DNA of 64,000 nt from Actinosynnema pretiosum (GTDB lineage: Bacteria; Actinomycetota; Actinomycetes; Mycobacteriales; Pseudonocardiaceae), in assembly GCF_024171695.1 (NCBI RefSeq), contig NZ_JAMTCF010000007.1, positions 372,001-436,000 of the forward strand, given 5' to 3'. Below the pieces are notes generated by a model that did not search any database, was not told the origin of the DNA, and saw only the letters and a list, made by a program, of their open reading frames with translations. Both the position numbers and the translations under genes were made by a program. Of this stretch, positions 32,689 to 43,510 are shown one piece after another. The stretch's first letter is position 1. Every line of letters starts with the position of its first letter.

Positions 32689-34476
32689 TCACCCGATCAC
32701 GGTCAGCGTGGGCGCGATCGAGTCGAACAGCTGCTCCCGGCCCTGCTCCTCCTGCTCGGTCGGGAACACCACCTCCACCACCCACAGGTCGTTGCCCCTG
32801 GGCAGCACCCGCGCGTAGTGCGAGCGCCGGGTCTCCGCCGAGCCCTCGCCGCCGCGGTGCTGCCCGGCGCGCGGCTGCTCGACGGTGTTGTAGCTGTACT
32901 GGACCGCGCCGTCCCGCCCGGCGTTCGGCAGCGGCTCGGTGGGCTGCTTCTCCTGGCCGGGGAAGTGGTTGTCCTTCCCCCACCGCCCGGCGACCAGGTC
33001 CAGGTAGTTGTCCACGCTCAGGCCGGGGAAGAAGTCCGGGAACCGCTCGACCGTCACCTGCCAGCTCCCGGACGGGTCCACCAGCAGCACGGCGGTGCTG
33101 TTGGCCACGCCGCCGTTGCCGCTCTGCGTCACGAACGAGGTCCAGTCCGAGCCGACGTCGATGGTGAACCCCGCGCCCCGGTCGCCCTCCTTGGTGGCCG
33201 CGCGCAGCTCCCTGCGCACCAGCGACACGGTCACCGTCGCGGGCGCGGACGGGGTGCGCTCGGCGCTCGACGCGGCGGGCGGGAGCAGCGGTCTGCCCGC
33301 CGCCGCGAGGGTCAGCACGAACCCGGAGCCCGCGCCGATGGTGAACAGCACCGTCGCGGCCAGCGCGAGCAGCACCGTGGCCAGCCCCGAGCGGCGGGCG
33401 GGCGCCGCGTCCGGGAAGTCGTGGTGGCCGTCGTAGTCGTCCTCGTAGTCGTCCGCGTAGTCCGCGCCGTACTCGTGGGAGAGGTCGGTGCTCCGGTCCG
33501 CGTCGGACGAGCCGCCGGACAGCAGGAACGGCAGCGGGCCGGGGTCCGCGGCCAGCGGGGCGTCCGGCGCGGGCTCGGCCGAGCGCAGCTTCACCGGCTC
33601 CGGCCGCACCACCTCGACCACCGGCCTCGGCGCCGCGCCCTCCTCGAACGGGAAGCCGTCGGCGTCCGGCAGCAGCGGGCGCACCAGCCTGCGCACCTCG
33701 GACAGCGGCAACCGCTCGGCCGGGTCCTTGCGCATCAGCCCGCCGACCACCTCGGCCAGCTCGCCGCACACGTCCGTGGCGGGCACGTCGCCGTGCACCA
33801 CCTGGTTGATGGTCTGCAGCGGGTTGTCGCCCTCGTAGGGCAGCTGGCCGGTCATCGCCGCGAACAGCGTCGCGCCCAGGCTCCACTGGTCGACCGCCTG
33901 CGTCACGACCCCGTCGGTGGCGATCTCCGGCGCGATGAACGCGGGCGTGCCCAGCGCGATGCCGCGCGAGGTCATGGTCGCCTCGGCCATGTTGCGGGCG
34001 ATGCCGAAGTCGGTCAGCTTCACCCGGCCGTCCGAGGCGACCAGCACGTTGCCCGGCTTGACGTCCCGGTGCGTGATGCCCGCCCGGTGCGCGGCGTCCA
34101 GCCCGGACGCGACCGCGTGCGCCACCACCGCGCCCTGCTCGGCGGTCAGCGGCCCGCAGCGGCGCACCACCTCGGCCAGCGACTCGGACGGCACCAGCTC
34201 CATCACCACGTACGGGTCGCCGTCGAGCTGCACCACGTCGTAGATCGTCACCAGGTTCGGGTGGGCCAGCTGCGCGGCGGCGCGGGCCTCGCGCAGCGTG
34301 CGCTCCCGCAGCACCGCCGCCTCGCCGCTCGCCATCCCGGACGGCTGGAAGACTTCCTTCACGGCGACCGCGCGCCGCAGCACCTCGTCGTGCGCGGCCC
34401 AGACGGTCCCCATCGACCCGCTGCCGAGCACGTGGTGCAGGCGGTAACGGCCCGCGATGAGGCGCTCACTGTCCAC
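32689..34476 (-). CDS. Transmembrane Ser/Thr protein kinase (PknB-type)
   Basis: 595 residues, GTG at 34476 (alternative GTG at 34491). Kinase domain about 8-265: Gly-rich loop [10 protein letters not shown], Lys in AVAVKEVF, catalytic [13 protein letters not shown], metal-binding [18 protein letters not shown] and [22 protein letters not shown] Pro/acid-rich juxtamembrane linker (270-360, with [11 protein letters not shown]) leads to one membrane helix near 365-390 ([26 protein letters not shown]). The extracellular part (about 395-595) has no PASTA repeats but a compact domain with [25 protein letters not shown] and [21 protein letters not shown], resembling lipoprotein/DUF-type sensor folds. 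Signal and substrates are unknown. Confidence 0.92.
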   Translation of the reverse strand: MDSERLIAGRYRLHHVLGSGSMGTVWAAHDEVLRRAVAVKEVFQPSGMASGEAAVLRERTLREARAAAQLAHPNLVTIYDVVQLDGDPYVVMELVPSESLAEVVRRCGPLTAEQGAVVAHAVASGLDAAHRAGITHRDVKPGNVLVASDGRVKLTDFGIARNMAEATMTSRGIALGTPAFIAPEIATDGVVTQAVDQWSLGATLFAAMTGQLPYEGDNPLQTINQVVHGDVPATDVCGELAEVVGGLMRKDPAERLPLSEVRRLVRPLLPDADGFPFEEGAAPRPVVEVVRPEPVKLRSAEPAPDAPLAADPGPLPFLLSGGSSDADRSTDLSHEYGADYADDYEDDYDGHHDFPDAAPARRSGLATVLLALAATVLFTIGAGSGFVLTLAAAGRPLLPPAASSAERTPSAPATVTVSLVRRELRAATKEGDRGAGFTIDVGSDWTSFVTQSGNGGVANSTAVLLVDPSGSWQVTVERFPDFFPGLSVDNYLDLVAGRWGKDNHFPGQEKQPTEPLPNAGRDGAVQYSYNTVEQPRAGQHRGGEGSAETRRSHYARVLPRGNDLWVVEVVFPTEQEEQGREQLFDSIAPTLTVIG

Positions 34477-34853
34477 CCGGCCATTGTCCACGAGGCGACC
34501 CGCCCGCCCGCGCCGCTCGCGCCCGCCGCCGCCCGGTCGGGCGGCACCGCAGTTCGGACGCCCGCAGCGGCCCCGCGCACCCCTAGCGGCGCGGCCCGGC
34601 CGTCGCGATCCGGCCTTCGGGACGCCGCAAGCCCGCCGCCGCGCGCGGTCACGCAGGGTTCGCGCGCACCGGCCGGGAGCGGGGGCGGGCGACCGCGCGC
34701 GGCCACCGCGCCCGGCGCGGGTAGGGGACCGCGCCTCCCCCCTAGCGCGCAGGGGGTTGATCGTTCCCGTTCGGGGGGCGACCGCGCCGCCACGGGCGAT
34801 CCACCCCAAAGATTGCCTAGCCGCGCGCGCACCCGTCCGCGAGACTGCGGGAC
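34477..34853. other. 377-bp divergent region between kinase and mutA
   Basis: Extremely GC-rich with runs of C/G and tetranucleotide-like GCGCG. It must carry promoters for the kinase and for mutAB-meaB, but no convincing -35/-10 pair or cobalamin riboswitch core was seen. The plus-strand run TTGATCGTTCCCGTTCGG near 34757 is the only AT-containing candidate. Confidence 0.4.
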
Positions 34854-36635
34854 ATGATGGAGCAGCCGGGCGAGCTGGCGCTGGCCGCCGAGTTCCCCGA
34901 ACCCGACCGCGAGCGGTGGCTGGGCCTGGTCGACGGCGTGCTCGGCAAGACCGGCGCCGAGTACGACTCGCTCGTCACCACGACCTACGACGGCATCGCC
35001 GTGCAGCCGCTGCACACCGCCGACGAGCCGCTGCCCGCCACCGGCCTGCCCGGCACGTCCCCGTTCACCAGGGGCGGCAGGCCGCAGGGCACCGCGCTGG
35101 GCTGGGAGATCCGCCAGCAGCACCGGGAGGCCGACCGCGAGGCGGTCATGGCGGACCTGGAGAACGGCGTCGGCGCGCTGTGGCTCAAGGGGATCGCCGC
35201 CGCCGACCTGGAACCGCTGCTGGCCGAGGTCTACCTCGACCTCGCGCCGGTGGTGCTCGACGCGGGCGCCGACTTCGCCGCCTCGGGCCGGGAGCTGCTG
35301 CGGATCTGGGGCGAGCGGTCCGCGCCGGGCAGCGAGCTGGCGGGCAACCTCGGCGCCGACCCGCTCGGCGTCCTCGCCGCCACCGGCCAGGAGCCGGACA
35401 CCGCCGCGCTGCTCGACCTGCTGCCGCGCCTCGACCCGTTCCCGGCCGCCCGGCTGGTCGTCGTCGACGCCCTGCCGCACCACGGCGCGGGCGGCTCCGA
35501 CGCCCAGGAGCTCGGCGCCTCGCTGGCGGCGGGCGTCGCCTACCTGCGGCTGCTCACCGACGCCGGGCTCACCGTCGCGCGCGCCGCGCGGCTGCTGGAG
35601 TTCCGCTACGCGGCCACCGCCGACCAGTTCCTCACCACCGCCAAGCTCCGCGCCGCCCGCAGGCTGTGGGCCCGCGTCACCGAGGTGTGCGGCGAGCCGT
35701 CCCCGCAGGTCCAGCACGCCGTGACGTCCCCGGCGATGATGACCCGCCGCGACCCGTGGGTGAACATGCTGCGCACCACGATCGCCTGCGCGGGCGCCGG
35801 GATGGGCGGGGCCGACGCGATCACCGTGCTGCCGTTCGACCACGCCATCGGCCTGCCCGACGACTTCTCCCGCCGCATCGCCCGCAACACCCAGTCCGTG
35901 CTGCTGGAGGAGTCCCGGCTGTCGGCGGTGATCGACCCGGCGGGCGGCTCCTGGTACGTCGAGCGGCTCACCGAGGACCTCGCCCAGGCCGCGTGGCGCT
36001 GGTTCCAGGAGATCGAGGCCGGGGGCGGGATCGCCGCAGCGCTGCGCTCCGGCCTGGTCGCCGACCGGCTCGCCGAGACCTGGGAGCGCCGCCGCGCCAA
36101 CCTCGCCGACCGCACCGACGCCATCACCGGCGTCAGCGAGTTCCCGAACCTGGGCGAGAAGCCCGTGGTGCGCCGCCCCGCCCCGCCGGAGCCCGGCGGC
36201 GGGCTGCCCGTCGTCCGCTACGCCCAGGACTTCGAGGCGCTGCGCGACCGCGCCGACGCCGCGCCCGAGCGGCCGAAGGTCTTCCTGGCCACGCTCGGAC
36301 CGGTCGCCGCGCACACCGCCCGCGCGACCTTCGCCGCCAACCTGCTCCAGGCGGGCGGCGTCGAGACCCCGCAGGCCGGTCCCACGAGGACCCCCGACGA
36401 CGTCGTCGCGGCGTTCCGCGCCAGCGGCGCCCGCGTCGCCTGCCTGTGCGGCAGCGAGAGCTCCTACGCGGAGCTGGCCGCCCCCGTCGCCGACGCCCTG
36501 CGCGCGGCGGGCGCCGAGCGCGTCCTGCTCGCGGGCAAGCGGTCCGACGCGGTGATCGACGACCACCTGTTCCTGGGCTGCCCCGCGCTCGACGTGCTCG
36601 GGCGCACCTTCGAGTCCCTCGGAGTCCCACGATGA
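34854..36635 (+). CDS. mutA: Methylmalonyl-CoA mutase small subunit
   Basis: 593 residues. Structural partner of MutB in the adenosylcobalamin-dependent isomerisation of (R)-methylmalonyl-CoA to succinyl-CoA. TIM-barrel domain with [23 protein letters not shown] and GWEIRQQH near the start, [42 protein letters not shown], and [28 protein letters not shown]. The C-terminal Rossmann-like domain ([28 protein letters not shown]) lacks the DxHxxG cobalamin motif, as expected for the non-catalytic chain. Its stop overlaps the mutB start (ATGATG). ATG at 34854 is the first of two consecutive Met codons. Confidence 0.95.
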   Translation: MMEQPGELALAAEFPEPDRERWLGLVDGVLGKTGAEYDSLVTTTYDGIAVQPLHTADEPLPATGLPGTSPFTRGGRPQGTALGWEIRQQHREADREAVMADLENGVGALWLKGIAAADLEPLLAEVYLDLAPVVLDAGADFAASGRELLRIWGERSAPGSELAGNLGADPLGVLAATGQEPDTAALLDLLPRLDPFPAARLVVVDALPHHGAGGSDAQELGASLAAGVAYLRLLTDAGLTVARAARLLEFRYAATADQFLTTAKLRAARRLWARVTEVCGEPSPQVQHAVTSPAMMTRRDPWVNMLRTTIACAGAGMGGADAITVLPFDHAIGLPDDFSRRIARNTQSVLLEESRLSAVIDPAGGSWYVERLTEDLAQAAWRWFQEIEAGGGIAAALRSGLVADRLAETWERRRANLADRTDAITGVSEFPNLGEKPVVRRPAPPEPGGGLPVVRYAQDFEALRDRADAAPERPKVFLATLGPVAAHTARATFAANLLQAGGVETPQAGPTRTPDDVVAAFRASGARVACLCGSESSYAELAAPVADALRAAGAERVLLAGKRSDAVIDDHLFLGCPALDVLGRTFESLGVPR

Positions 36636-38821
36636 TCCCCGACTTCAGCCGGGTCGACCTCGGCGCGCCGAGCGGGTCCGACGACCGGGCGCGCTGGCAG
36701 GCCGCGCTGCACGACGCCACCGGCAAGGGCGCCGACGCGCTCGCCTGGGAGACCCCGGAGGGCATCGGCGTCAAGCCGGTCTACACCGCCGAGGACCTGG
36801 CGGGCCTTGACTTCCTGCGCACCTACCCCGGCGTCCCGCCGTACCTGCGCGGCCCGTACCCGACCATGTACGTCAACCAGCCGTGGACCATCCGGCAGTA
36901 CGCCGGGTTCTCCACCGCCGAGGAGTCCAACGCCTTCTACCGCCGCAACCTCGCGGCCGGGCAGAAGGGCCTGTCGGTCGCGTTCGACCTGGCCACCCAC
37001 CGGGGCTACGACTCCGACCACCCGCGCGTGGCGGGCGACGTGGGCATGGCGGGCGTGGCCATCGACTCCATCTACGACATGCGGATGCTCTTCGACGGCA
37101 TCCCGCTGGACCGGATGAGCGTGTCGATGACCATGAACGGCGCGGTGCTGCCCGTGCTGGCGCTGTACGTCGTGGCCGCCGAGGAGCAGGGGGTGGAACC
37201 GGCGAAGCTGGCCGGGACCATCCAGAACGACATCCTCAAGGAGTTCATGGTCCGCAACACCTACATCTACCCGCCGAGACCGTCGATGCGGATCATCTCC
37301 GACATCTTCGCCTTCACCTCGCGGTCCATGCCGAAGTTCAACTCCATCTCGATCTCCGGCTACCACATGCAGGAGGCCGGGGCGACCGCCGACCTGGAGC
37401 TGGCCTACACGCTCGCGGACGGCGTCGAGTACCTGCGCGCCGGTCGCGGCGCCGGTCTGGACGTGGACGCGTTCGCGCCCCGGCTGTCGTTCTTCTGGGC
37501 CGTGGGCATGAACTTCTACATGGAGATCGCCAAGCTGCGCGCCGCCCGGCTGCTGTGGGCCAAGCTGGTCAAGGGCTTCGAGCCGAAGTCGCCCAAGTCG
37601 CTGTCGCTGCGCACGCACTGCCAGACCTCCGGCTGGTCGCTGACCGCGCAGGACGTGTTCAACAACGTCGCCCGCACCTGCGTGGAGGCGATGGCCGCCA
37701 CCCAGGGCCACACCCAGTCGCTGCACACCAACGCGCTCGACGAGGCGCTGGCGCTGCCCACCGACTTCTCCGCCCGGATCGCCCGCAACACCCAGCTGCT
37801 GATCCAGCAGGAGTCCGGCACCACGCGGGTGATCGACCCGTGGGGCGGCAGCGCGTTCGTGGAGCGGCTCACCCACGACCTCGCGCACCGGGCGTGGGCG
37901 CACATCACCGAGGTGGAGGCGGCGGGCGGGATGGCCGCCGCGATCGACGCGGGCATCCCCAAGCTGCGCATCGAGGAGGCCGCCGCCCGCACCCAGGCGC
38001 GCATCGACTCCGGCAGGCAGCCGGTGATCGGCGTGAACAAGTACCCGGTGGACGCGGACGAGCAGATCGAGGTGCTCAAGGTCGACAACGCGGGCGTGCG
38101 GGCCAGCCAGCTCGCCAAGCTGGAGCGGCTGCGCGCCGAGCGCGACCAGGCCGAGGTGGAGTCCGCGCTGGGCGCGCTCACCCGCGCGGCGGGCGCGGAC
38201 ACCGGCGACGCGGCGGGCAACCTGCTGGAGCTGGCCATCTCCGCCGCCCGCGCCAAGGCCACGGTCGGGGAGATCTCCGAGGCGCTCGGCAAGGTGTGGG
38301 GCCGCCACTCCGCGCAGATCAGGACGATCACCGGCGTGTACCGGGAGGAGGTCGGGGCGGTGTCCAACGTGGAGAGCACCCGCGCCAGGGTCGCGGCGTT
38401 CGCCGAGGAGGAGGGCCGCCGCCCGCGCGTCCTGGTCGCCAAGATGGGCCAGGACGGGCACGACCGGGGCCAGAAGGTGATCGCGACCGCGTTCGCCGAC
38501 CTCGGCTTCGACGTCGACGTCGGCCCGCTGTTCCAGACCCCGGACGAGGTGGCGCGCCAGGCCGTGGAGGCCGACGTGCACGTGGTCGGCGTGTCCTCGC
38601 TGGCCGCCGGGCACCTGACCCTGGTGCCCGCGCTGCGCTCGGCGCTGGCCGAGCTGGACCGGGACGACATCATGATCGTGGTCGGCGGCGTGATCCCGCC
38701 GCAGGACTTCGAGGCGCTGCGGGAGGCGGGCGCGTCGGCGATCTTCCCGCCCGGCACGGTCATCGCCGAGGCCGCCGCCGACCTGCTGCGCGAGCTGTCG
38801 GCCAGGCTCGGGCATGGCTAG
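36632..38821 (+). CDS. mutB: Methylmalonyl-CoA mutase large (catalytic) subunit
   Basis: 729 residues. Catalytic chain with CoA-binding barrel: [76 protein letters not shown], the radical-handling segment [12 protein letters not shown], and [12 protein letters not shown]. The C-terminal B12 domain has the axial-ligand motif D608-x-His610-x-x-G ([12 protein letters not shown]) followed by VGPLFQTP. Full-length and intact. It couples propionyl-CoA catabolism to the TCA cycle or supplies methylmalonyl-CoA for polyketide synthesis; meaB overlaps its 3' end by 8 bp. Confidence 0.97.
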   Translation: MIPDFSRVDLGAPSGSDDRARWQAALHDATGKGADALAWETPEGIGVKPVYTAEDLAGLDFLRTYPGVPPYLRGPYPTMYVNQPWTIRQYAGFSTAEESNAFYRRNLAAGQKGLSVAFDLATHRGYDSDHPRVAGDVGMAGVAIDSIYDMRMLFDGIPLDRMSVSMTMNGAVLPVLALYVVAAEEQGVEPAKLAGTIQNDILKEFMVRNTYIYPPRPSMRIISDIFAFTSRSMPKFNSISISGYHMQEAGATADLELAYTLADGVEYLRAGRGAGLDVDAFAPRLSFFWAVGMNFYMEIAKLRAARLLWAKLVKGFEPKSPKSLSLRTHCQTSGWSLTAQDVFNNVARTCVEAMAATQGHTQSLHTNALDEALALPTDFSARIARNTQLLIQQESGTTRVIDPWGGSAFVERLTHDLAHRAWAHITEVEAAGGMAAAIDAGIPKLRIEEAAARTQARIDSGRQPVIGVNKYPVDADEQIEVLKVDNAGVRASQLAKLERLRAERDQAEVESALGALTRAAGADTGDAAGNLLELAISAARAKATVGEISEALGKVWGRHSAQIRTITGVYREEVGAVSNVESTRARVAAFAEEEGRRPRVLVAKMGQDGHDRGQKVIATAFADLGFDVDVGPLFQTPDEVARQAVEADVHVVGVSSLAAGHLTLVPALRSALAELDRDDIMIVVGGVIPPQDFEALREAGASAIFPPGTVIAEAAADLLRELSARLGHG

Positions 38822-39800
38822 GCGGCTCACCGCGGCCGAGTACGCCGAGGGGGTGCTGGGCGGCAGCAGGGCCGTGCTCGCCCGCGCCATCACCCTGGTC
38901 GAGTCCACCCGCCCCGACCACCGCGAGCTGGCGCAGGAGCTGCTGGTCGAGCTGCTGCCCCGCTCCGGCGGCGCGCACCGGGTGGGCGTGACCGGGGTGC
39001 CGGGCGTCGGCAAGTCCACGTTCATCGACGCCTTCGGCACCATGCTCACCGAGCGCGGGCGCCGGGTCGCGGTGCTGGCCGTCGACCCGTCGTCCACCCG
39101 CACCGGCGGCAGCATCCTCGGCGACAAGACCCGCATGGCCCGGCTGTCGGTGGACCAGCGCGCGTTCATCCGGCCCTCGCCCACCTCGGGCACGCTCGGT
39201 GGCGTCGCCAAGGCCACCCGCGAGTCGATCGTGCTGGTGGAGGCGGCCGGGTACGACGTGGTGCTGGTGGAGACCGTGGGCGTCGGGCAGTCCGAGACGG
39301 CGGTGGCGAACATGACGGACTGCTCGCTGCTGCTCACCCTGGCCCGCACCGGCGACCAGCTCCAGGGCATCAAGAAGGGCGTGCTGGAGCTGGCCGACGT
39401 GGTCGCGGTCAACAAGGCGGACGGCGAGCACGCGCTGGAGGCCCGCAAGGCGGCCCGCGAGCTGGCGGGCGCGCTGCGGCTGCTGCGCGCGCACGACGCG
39501 CCGTGGCACCAGCCGGTGCTCACCTGCAGCGGGCTCGACGGGACCGGGCTGGACGAGGTGTGGCGGCAGGTCGAGAAGCACCGGGCCACCCTGGAGGAGG
39601 CCGGGCTGCTGGAGCGGCGGCGCAGCGACCAGCAGGTCGGGTGGGCGTGGGCGATGGTGGAGGACCGGGTGCTCGGCGGGCTGCGGGCCGATCCTGGCGT
39701 GCGCGCCGAGGCGCCGGACCTGGAGCTGGCGGTGCGGGAGGGGCGGCTCACCGCCACCCTCGCCGCGGAGCGCATCCTCGAACTATTCACTCGCCGTTGA
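38814..39800 (+). CDS. meaB: MeaB/ArgK-type G3E GTPase, methylmalonyl-CoA mutase chaperone
   Basis: 328 residues. GTPase that loads and protects adenosylcobalamin in methylmalonyl-CoA mutase. Walker [10 protein letters not shown] at 61-69, then [26 protein letters not shown], the switch region [10 protein letters not shown], a GTP specificity motif VNKAD near 199-203, and a C-terminal dimerisation arm. The order mutA-mutB-meaB with overlaps is the classic operon. The ATG lies 8 bp inside mutB, so translation is coupled. Confidence 0.95.
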   Translation: MARRLTAAEYAEGVLGGSRAVLARAITLVESTRPDHRELAQELLVELLPRSGGAHRVGVTGVPGVGKSTFIDAFGTMLTERGRRVAVLAVDPSSTRTGGSILGDKTRMARLSVDQRAFIRPSPTSGTLGGVAKATRESIVLVEAAGYDVVLVETVGVGQSETAVANMTDCSLLLTLARTGDQLQGIKKGVLELADVVAVNKADGEHALEARKAARELAGALRLLRAHDAPWHQPVLTCSGLDGTGLDEVWRQVEKHRATLEEAGLLERRRSDQQVGWAWAMVEDRVLGGLRADPGVRAEAPDLELAVREGRLTATLAAERILELFTRR

Positions 39801-39866
39801 GAATCACTGGTTCAGGCGACCACTGACAGTGGTAACCAGACGGTGCGATGACTAGTCTGAGTAACC

Positions 39867-40205
39867 ATGTGGCGTTCTGTGCTCGCGGTGTGGCTCTTCG
39901 CGGTCGTCTGCGCTGTCGGCACGTCCGCCACAGCGGCGGCGGCCCCGGAGCCGCAGGTCAGCGCTGCCTCGGCAGCGGTGTCGGGCGCGCGCCTCCAGCA
40001 GCCGGGGGACACCCCGGCGCCCGGCGGGACCGAGACCGTGGCCCCGGCGCCGACCAGCGCCGAGAACGGTCAGCCCGCGGGCGACTCGTCACCCGGAGTC
40101 AGCAGCGAGACCAAGCGCAAGCTGTGGCTCGGGGCGATCGCGCTGCTCCTGTTCGGCGGCGTCTTCTGGCGCAACAAGCGCAAGTGGGACCGGCGCAAGT
40201 CGTAG
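39867..40205 (+). CDS. Small secreted/anchored protein with C-terminal membrane helix
   Basis: 112 residues. Residues 1-26 are a signal peptide (MWRSVLAVWLFAVVCAVGTSATAAAA). Residues 27-80 are Pro/Ala/Ser/Thr/Gly-rich and look unstructured (GDTPAPGGTETVAPAPTSAENGQPAGD). One membrane helix at about 86-103 (LWLGAIALLLFGGVFW) ends in basic RNKRKWDRRKS. The layout resembles a sortase-like or wall-spanning small protein but no LPxTG is present. It is 66 bp downstream of meaB; that gap has ACCACTGACAGTGGT, an inverted repeat. No family recognised. Confidence 0.6.
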   Translation: MWRSVLAVWLFAVVCAVGTSATAAAAPEPQVSAASAAVSGARLQQPGDTPAPGGTETVAPAPTSAENGQPAGDSSPGVSSETKRKLWLGAIALLLFGGVFWRNKRKWDRRKS

Positions 40206-40546
40206 GGGTCCCGACCGGGGCTCGCCCACCCGGCCGTCCGCCCGACCCGCCGTCGAACCGGTCGCCGAACGACGGCGTGTCGGTCACCCCGACGGGGCTG
40301 CGGCACCCGTCCCCCGGCCCGCTCCGGCGACCCCGCGCAGGTCACGGGCCTCCCAACCAGTGGGAGACCGGTCTCTCATCTGCTGGGAGCAGTCGGGCGG
40401 TATATGGTCCCCTGACAGGTGCACCGGCGCGCTTGATCGGTCTGACCGAACTTCGTCGCACCGTTTGGCGCACCCCCGTGACCGGCCGCCGGTTGATCAA
40501 GGTGGGGAGCGTCACGCCCGCCGGGGCTGGTGCAGGATGGACGCAA
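40206..40546 (+). other. 341-bp intergenic region with a 12-bp perfect palindrome
   Basis: GAGACCGGTCTC at 40364-40375 is a perfect palindrome about 170 bp upstream of the amidohydrolase pair, next to GCGGTATATGG (40394-40404), the most AT-rich spot and a possible -10. Together they could form a regulated promoter for the amidohydrolase operon. No gene seen. Confidence 0.4.
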
Positions 40547-41722
40547 ATGGGTACCGACTTCAAGAAGCGCACGCGCTCGGCGGTCGAGCGCCACTCCGAC
40601 GCGCTGGTCGCCCTGTCCCACAGCATCCACGCCGAGCCCGAGCTGGCGTTCCAGGAGCACCGCAGCGCGGCCAAGGTCGCCGACCTGCTGGAGGGCTCCG
40701 GCTTCGAGGTGGAGCGCGGCACGGCAGGCCTGGAGACCGCCTTCACCGCCACCTGCGGCAGCGGTGACCTGGTCGTGGCGCTGTGCGCCGAGTACGACGC
40801 CCTCCCCGAGGTCGGCCACGCCTGCGGCCACAACGTGATCGCCGCCGCGTCCGCAGGGGCCGGGCTCGCGCTGCGCGACCTCGCCGACGAGCTGGGGCTG
40901 ACCGTCAAGGTGATCGGCACCCCGGCCGAGGAGGTCGGCGGCGGCAAGGTCCTCATGCTGGAGCGCGGCGCGTTCGACGGCGTCGGCCTCGCGATGATGG
41001 TGCACCCCGCCCCCTACGAGGCGGTGGCGGCCCGCTCGCTCGCGCTCACGGACCTGGAGGTCCGCTACACCGGCCGCCCCTCGCACGCCGCAGCCGCGCC
41101 CCACCGGGGGATCAACGCGGGCGACGCGCTCACCGTCGCGCAGGTCGCCATCGGACTGGCCAGGCAGCACTTCGAGCCCGGCCAGATGATCAGCGGCGTC
41201 GTGACCAGGGGCGGGGCGGCCCCCAACATCATCCCCGCGCACACCTCAGCCGTGTACGACCTGCGAGCCGACGACCTCGACTCGCTGATCGGCCTGGAGG
41301 AGCGCATCAGGAACTGCTTCCGCGCGGGAGCGGTGGCGACCGGCTGCGACCACGAGGTCGTGCAGGTCTCGCCCCCGTACGCGGAGCTGACCCCTGACCA
41401 GTGGCTCGCGGACGCCTACCGGCGCGCTGCAACGGAACTGGGCAGGAACCCGATGAGTCCCGAAGAGGAACAGCGGGAGAAGATCGGCAGCACGGACATG
41501 GGCAACATCACCCGCGTGCTGCCGTCGATCCACCCGACCATCGCAATCGACTGCGGAGACGCGGTGAACCACCAAATCGAGTTCGCTACTGCCTGCGCGT
41601 CGGCTTCCGCCGACCGCGCCCTGCTCGACGGGGCGCTCGCCCTCGCCTGGACCACGATCGCCGCGGCGTCCGACGCCGACCAGCGGGCCAGGTTGATCGC
41701 CGGGGCGGTGGGGGCGTCGTGA
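40547..41722 (+). CDS. M20 family amidohydrolase (AmiB-like)
   Basis: 391 residues from ATG 40547; the frame is open for 700 bp upstream but that is not protein-like. Metal-dependent hydrolase of N-acyl or peptide amides. Motifs: SHSIHAEPELAFQE, LCAEYDALPEVGHACGHNVIAA (metal ligands), GTPAEEVGGGK (catalytic Glu and metal ligand), the dimerisation domain GRPSHAAAAPHRGINAGDALT, and GAAPNIIPAHTSAVYDLRA. The C-terminal part ends with SIHPTIAID..., giving the last metal-site region. Family members include p-aminobenzoyl-glutamate hydrolase subunits and carboxypeptidases; substrate unknown. Stop overlaps the next start (GTGA). Confidence 0.88.
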   Translation: MGTDFKKRTRSAVERHSDALVALSHSIHAEPELAFQEHRSAAKVADLLEGSGFEVERGTAGLETAFTATCGSGDLVVALCAEYDALPEVGHACGHNVIAAASAGAGLALRDLADELGLTVKVIGTPAEEVGGGKVLMLERGAFDGVGLAMMVHPAPYEAVAARSLALTDLEVRYTGRPSHAAAAPHRGINAGDALTVAQVAIGLARQHFEPGQMISGVVTRGGAAPNIIPAHTSAVYDLRADDLDSLIGLEERIRNCFRAGAVATGCDHEVVQVSPPYAELTPDQWLADAYRRAATELGRNPMSPEEEQREKIGSTDMGNITRVLPSIHPTIAIDCGDAVNHQIEFATACASASADRALLDGALALAWTTIAAASDADQRARLIAGAVGAS

Positions 41723-42990
41723 CGATCCTCGACTCGCGTCCCGAACTGCCGAGTGAGAAGGGCTCCGAAGTGCTGCTGACCGAGCGCGGGGTCAGCATTG
41801 CCCCTGTGGACGACCTGGGTGAGGGCCGTGGCCCCTCGTGGCTGGACGACTGGCTGTCGGCGAACGGGTCCGAGGTCATCGCCTGGCGGCGGCACATCCA
41901 CGCGCACCCCGAGCTGTCCCGCAAGGAGTACCGCACCACCGAGCTGATCGGCGACGTGCTGCGCTCGGCCGGGCTCAAGCCCAGGGTGCTGCCCGGCGGC
42001 ACCGGCCTGGTGTGCGACGTGGGCAGCGGACCCCGGTGCGTGGCGCTGCGCGCGGACATCGACGCGCTGCCGCTGCGCGAGAACACCGGCGCGCCCTACG
42101 CGTCCGAGGTCGACGGGGTCTCGCACGCGTGCGGCCACGACGCGCACACCACCGTGCTGCTCGGCGCGGCGCTCGCGCTGGCCTCGGCCACCGAGCTGCC
42201 CGGCCGGGTGCGGCTGGTCTTCCAGCCCGCCGAGGAGATCATGCCCGGCGGCGCGCTCGACGTGCTCGCGGCCGGTGGCCTCGACGGGGTCGAGCGGATC
42301 TTCGGCCTGCACTGCGACCCCCGGCTCCAGGCCGGGCGGATCGGCACCAGGGTCGGCGCGATCACGTCCGCGTCGGACCTGCTGGAGCTGCGCCTGACCT
42401 CCCCCGGCGGCCACACCTCCCGCCCGCACCTGACCGCCGACCTGGTGCACGCGCTCGGCACGGTGATCACCGGGCTGCCGACGCTGCTGTCGCGCCGGGT
42501 CGACCCGAGGTCGGGCACGGTGCTCGTGTGGGGCGCGGTGCACGCGGGCGAGGCGGCCAACGCGGTGCCGCAGGACGGCGTGCTGCGCGGAACGCTGCGC
42601 ACCGGCGACCGGGACATCTGGGCCGAGCTGGAACCGCTGGTCAAGGAGCTGGTGTCGTCCCTGCTGGCCCCGCTGGGCGTCGGCTTCGACCTGCACCACC
42701 GCCGGGGCGTGCCGCCCGTGGTGAACGACCGCGAGTCGACCATGCTGCTGCGCGCGGGCATCGAGGCCGCGCTGGGCGAGGACGCGCTGGCGGGCACCCA
42801 GCAGTCGTCGGGCGGCGAGGACTTCGGCTGGTACCTGGAGCACGTGCCGGGCTCGTTCGCGCGCCTGGGCGTGTGGGACGGCGAGGAGCCCCCGCGCGAC
42901 CTGCACCAGCCGACGTTCAACCTGGACGAGCGGGCGCTGATGGTCGGCGTGCGCGTCATGGTGCACACGGCGCTGGCGGCGCTGGCGTAG
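41719..42990 (+). CDS. M20 family amidohydrolase (AmiA-like)
   Basis: 423 residues, GTG at 41719 overlapping the upstream stop. The first 45 residues (LDSRPELPSEKGSEVLLTERG) are an extra N-terminal extension before the domain. Motifs: RRHIHAHPELSRKEYRTT, RADIDALPLRENTGAPYAS, HACGHDAHTTVLLG, VFQPAEEIMPGGALD, GLHCDPRLQAGRIGTRVG, SGGEDFGWYLEHVPG. This is the IAA-amino-acid hydrolase/N-acyl-amino-acid amidohydrolase type. As a pair with the preceding gene it mirrors the amiA1-amiB1 pair of mycobacteria, next to the nucleoside genes; the shared biology is unknown. A strong hairpin follows. Confidence 0.9.
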   Translation: MTILDSRPELPSEKGSEVLLTERGVSIAPVDDLGEGRGPSWLDDWLSANGSEVIAWRRHIHAHPELSRKEYRTTELIGDVLRSAGLKPRVLPGGTGLVCDVGSGPRCVALRADIDALPLRENTGAPYASEVDGVSHACGHDAHTTVLLGAALALASATELPGRVRLVFQPAEEIMPGGALDVLAAGGLDGVERIFGLHCDPRLQAGRIGTRVGAITSASDLLELRLTSPGGHTSRPHLTADLVHALGTVITGLPTLLSRRVDPRSGTVLVWGAVHAGEAANAVPQDGVLRGTLRTGDRDIWAELEPLVKELVSSLLAPLGVGFDLHHRRGVPPVVNDRESTMLLRAGIEAALGEDALAGTQQSSGGEDFGWYLEHVPGSFARLGVWDGEEPPRDLHQPTFNLDERALMVGVRVMVHTALAALA

Positions 42991-43008
42991 GCCTGCCCGC
43001 AGTTGTCG

Positions 43009-43044
43009 CTCCGCCCCGCCACCGCGTCCGGTGGTGGGGCGGAG
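43009..43044 (+). terminator. Strong hairpin terminator after the amidohydrolase pair
   Basis: 16-nt arms CTCCGCCCCGCCACCG and CGGTGGTGGGGCGGAG (one non-Watson-Crick position), loop CGTC, 18 bp after the stop. Confidence 0.85.
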
Positions 43045-43145
43045 TGCTGTTCGGGGCGCGCTGCGGTTGCGGCGCGGCTCCGGTCACGCGCCGGGCGGCC
43101 CGCCGAGGCCGGTGCGGCCGACCGGCTCCGGCCGCTCCTCCGGCT

Positions 43146-43355
43146 TGCTCTGGCCCGGTTTGCTCTGACCCGGCGTGCTTCGGTTCGGCGTGCTCTGGTC
43201 CGGCCTGTTTCGGTCCGGCATGCTTCGGCCCGGCGTGCTTCGGCCCGGCCTGCATCGGTCCGGCGTGCTTCGGTCGGGCGTGTTCTGGCCCGACGTGCTT
43301 CGGCCCGGCCTGCTCTGGTCCGCCCTGCCCCGATCCGCCCTGCTCCGGTCCGGGC
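43146..43355. repeat. Minisatellite: 14 copies of a 15-bp unit
   Basis: Fourteen uninterrupted 15-bp units of consensus TGCTTCGGYCCGGCG (for example TGCTCTGGTCCGGCC, TGCATCGGTCCGGCG, TGTTCTGGCCCGACG). Because the unit is a multiple of three and stop-free, several frames are open; the minus strand would read pentapeptides such as GPKHA and GPEQA, the plus strand LRPGV-like. No start with SD and no conserved flank supports a gene, so I call it non-coding repeat DNA. Confidence 0.8.
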
Positions 43356-43510
43356 GAGCCCGAGACGGTCCGGGGTCGTGCGCGACCAGCCCGCCGAGGG
43401 CGGCGCGGTCGCCCCCGTTCCGGTGGCCGGGGTGCTCTCGCCGCCCGCGCAGCCACCGGCTAGCGGCAGGTCGTCCTCGAACTCGCTCCCGGTCGGGGCC
43501 GTCGCCCTCG

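Noticed and set aside
34477-34853. Possible cobalamin riboswitch upstream of mutAB
   Set aside because: No B12-box-like sequence (GCCACTG type) was found in the leader, and mutase genes are rarely under this riboswitch.
42956-43456. Minus-strand ORF with GPKHAG/GPEQAG pentapeptide repeats as a gene
   Set aside because: No SD or conserved flanking domain; the array is open in several frames because its unit is a stop-free multiple of three.
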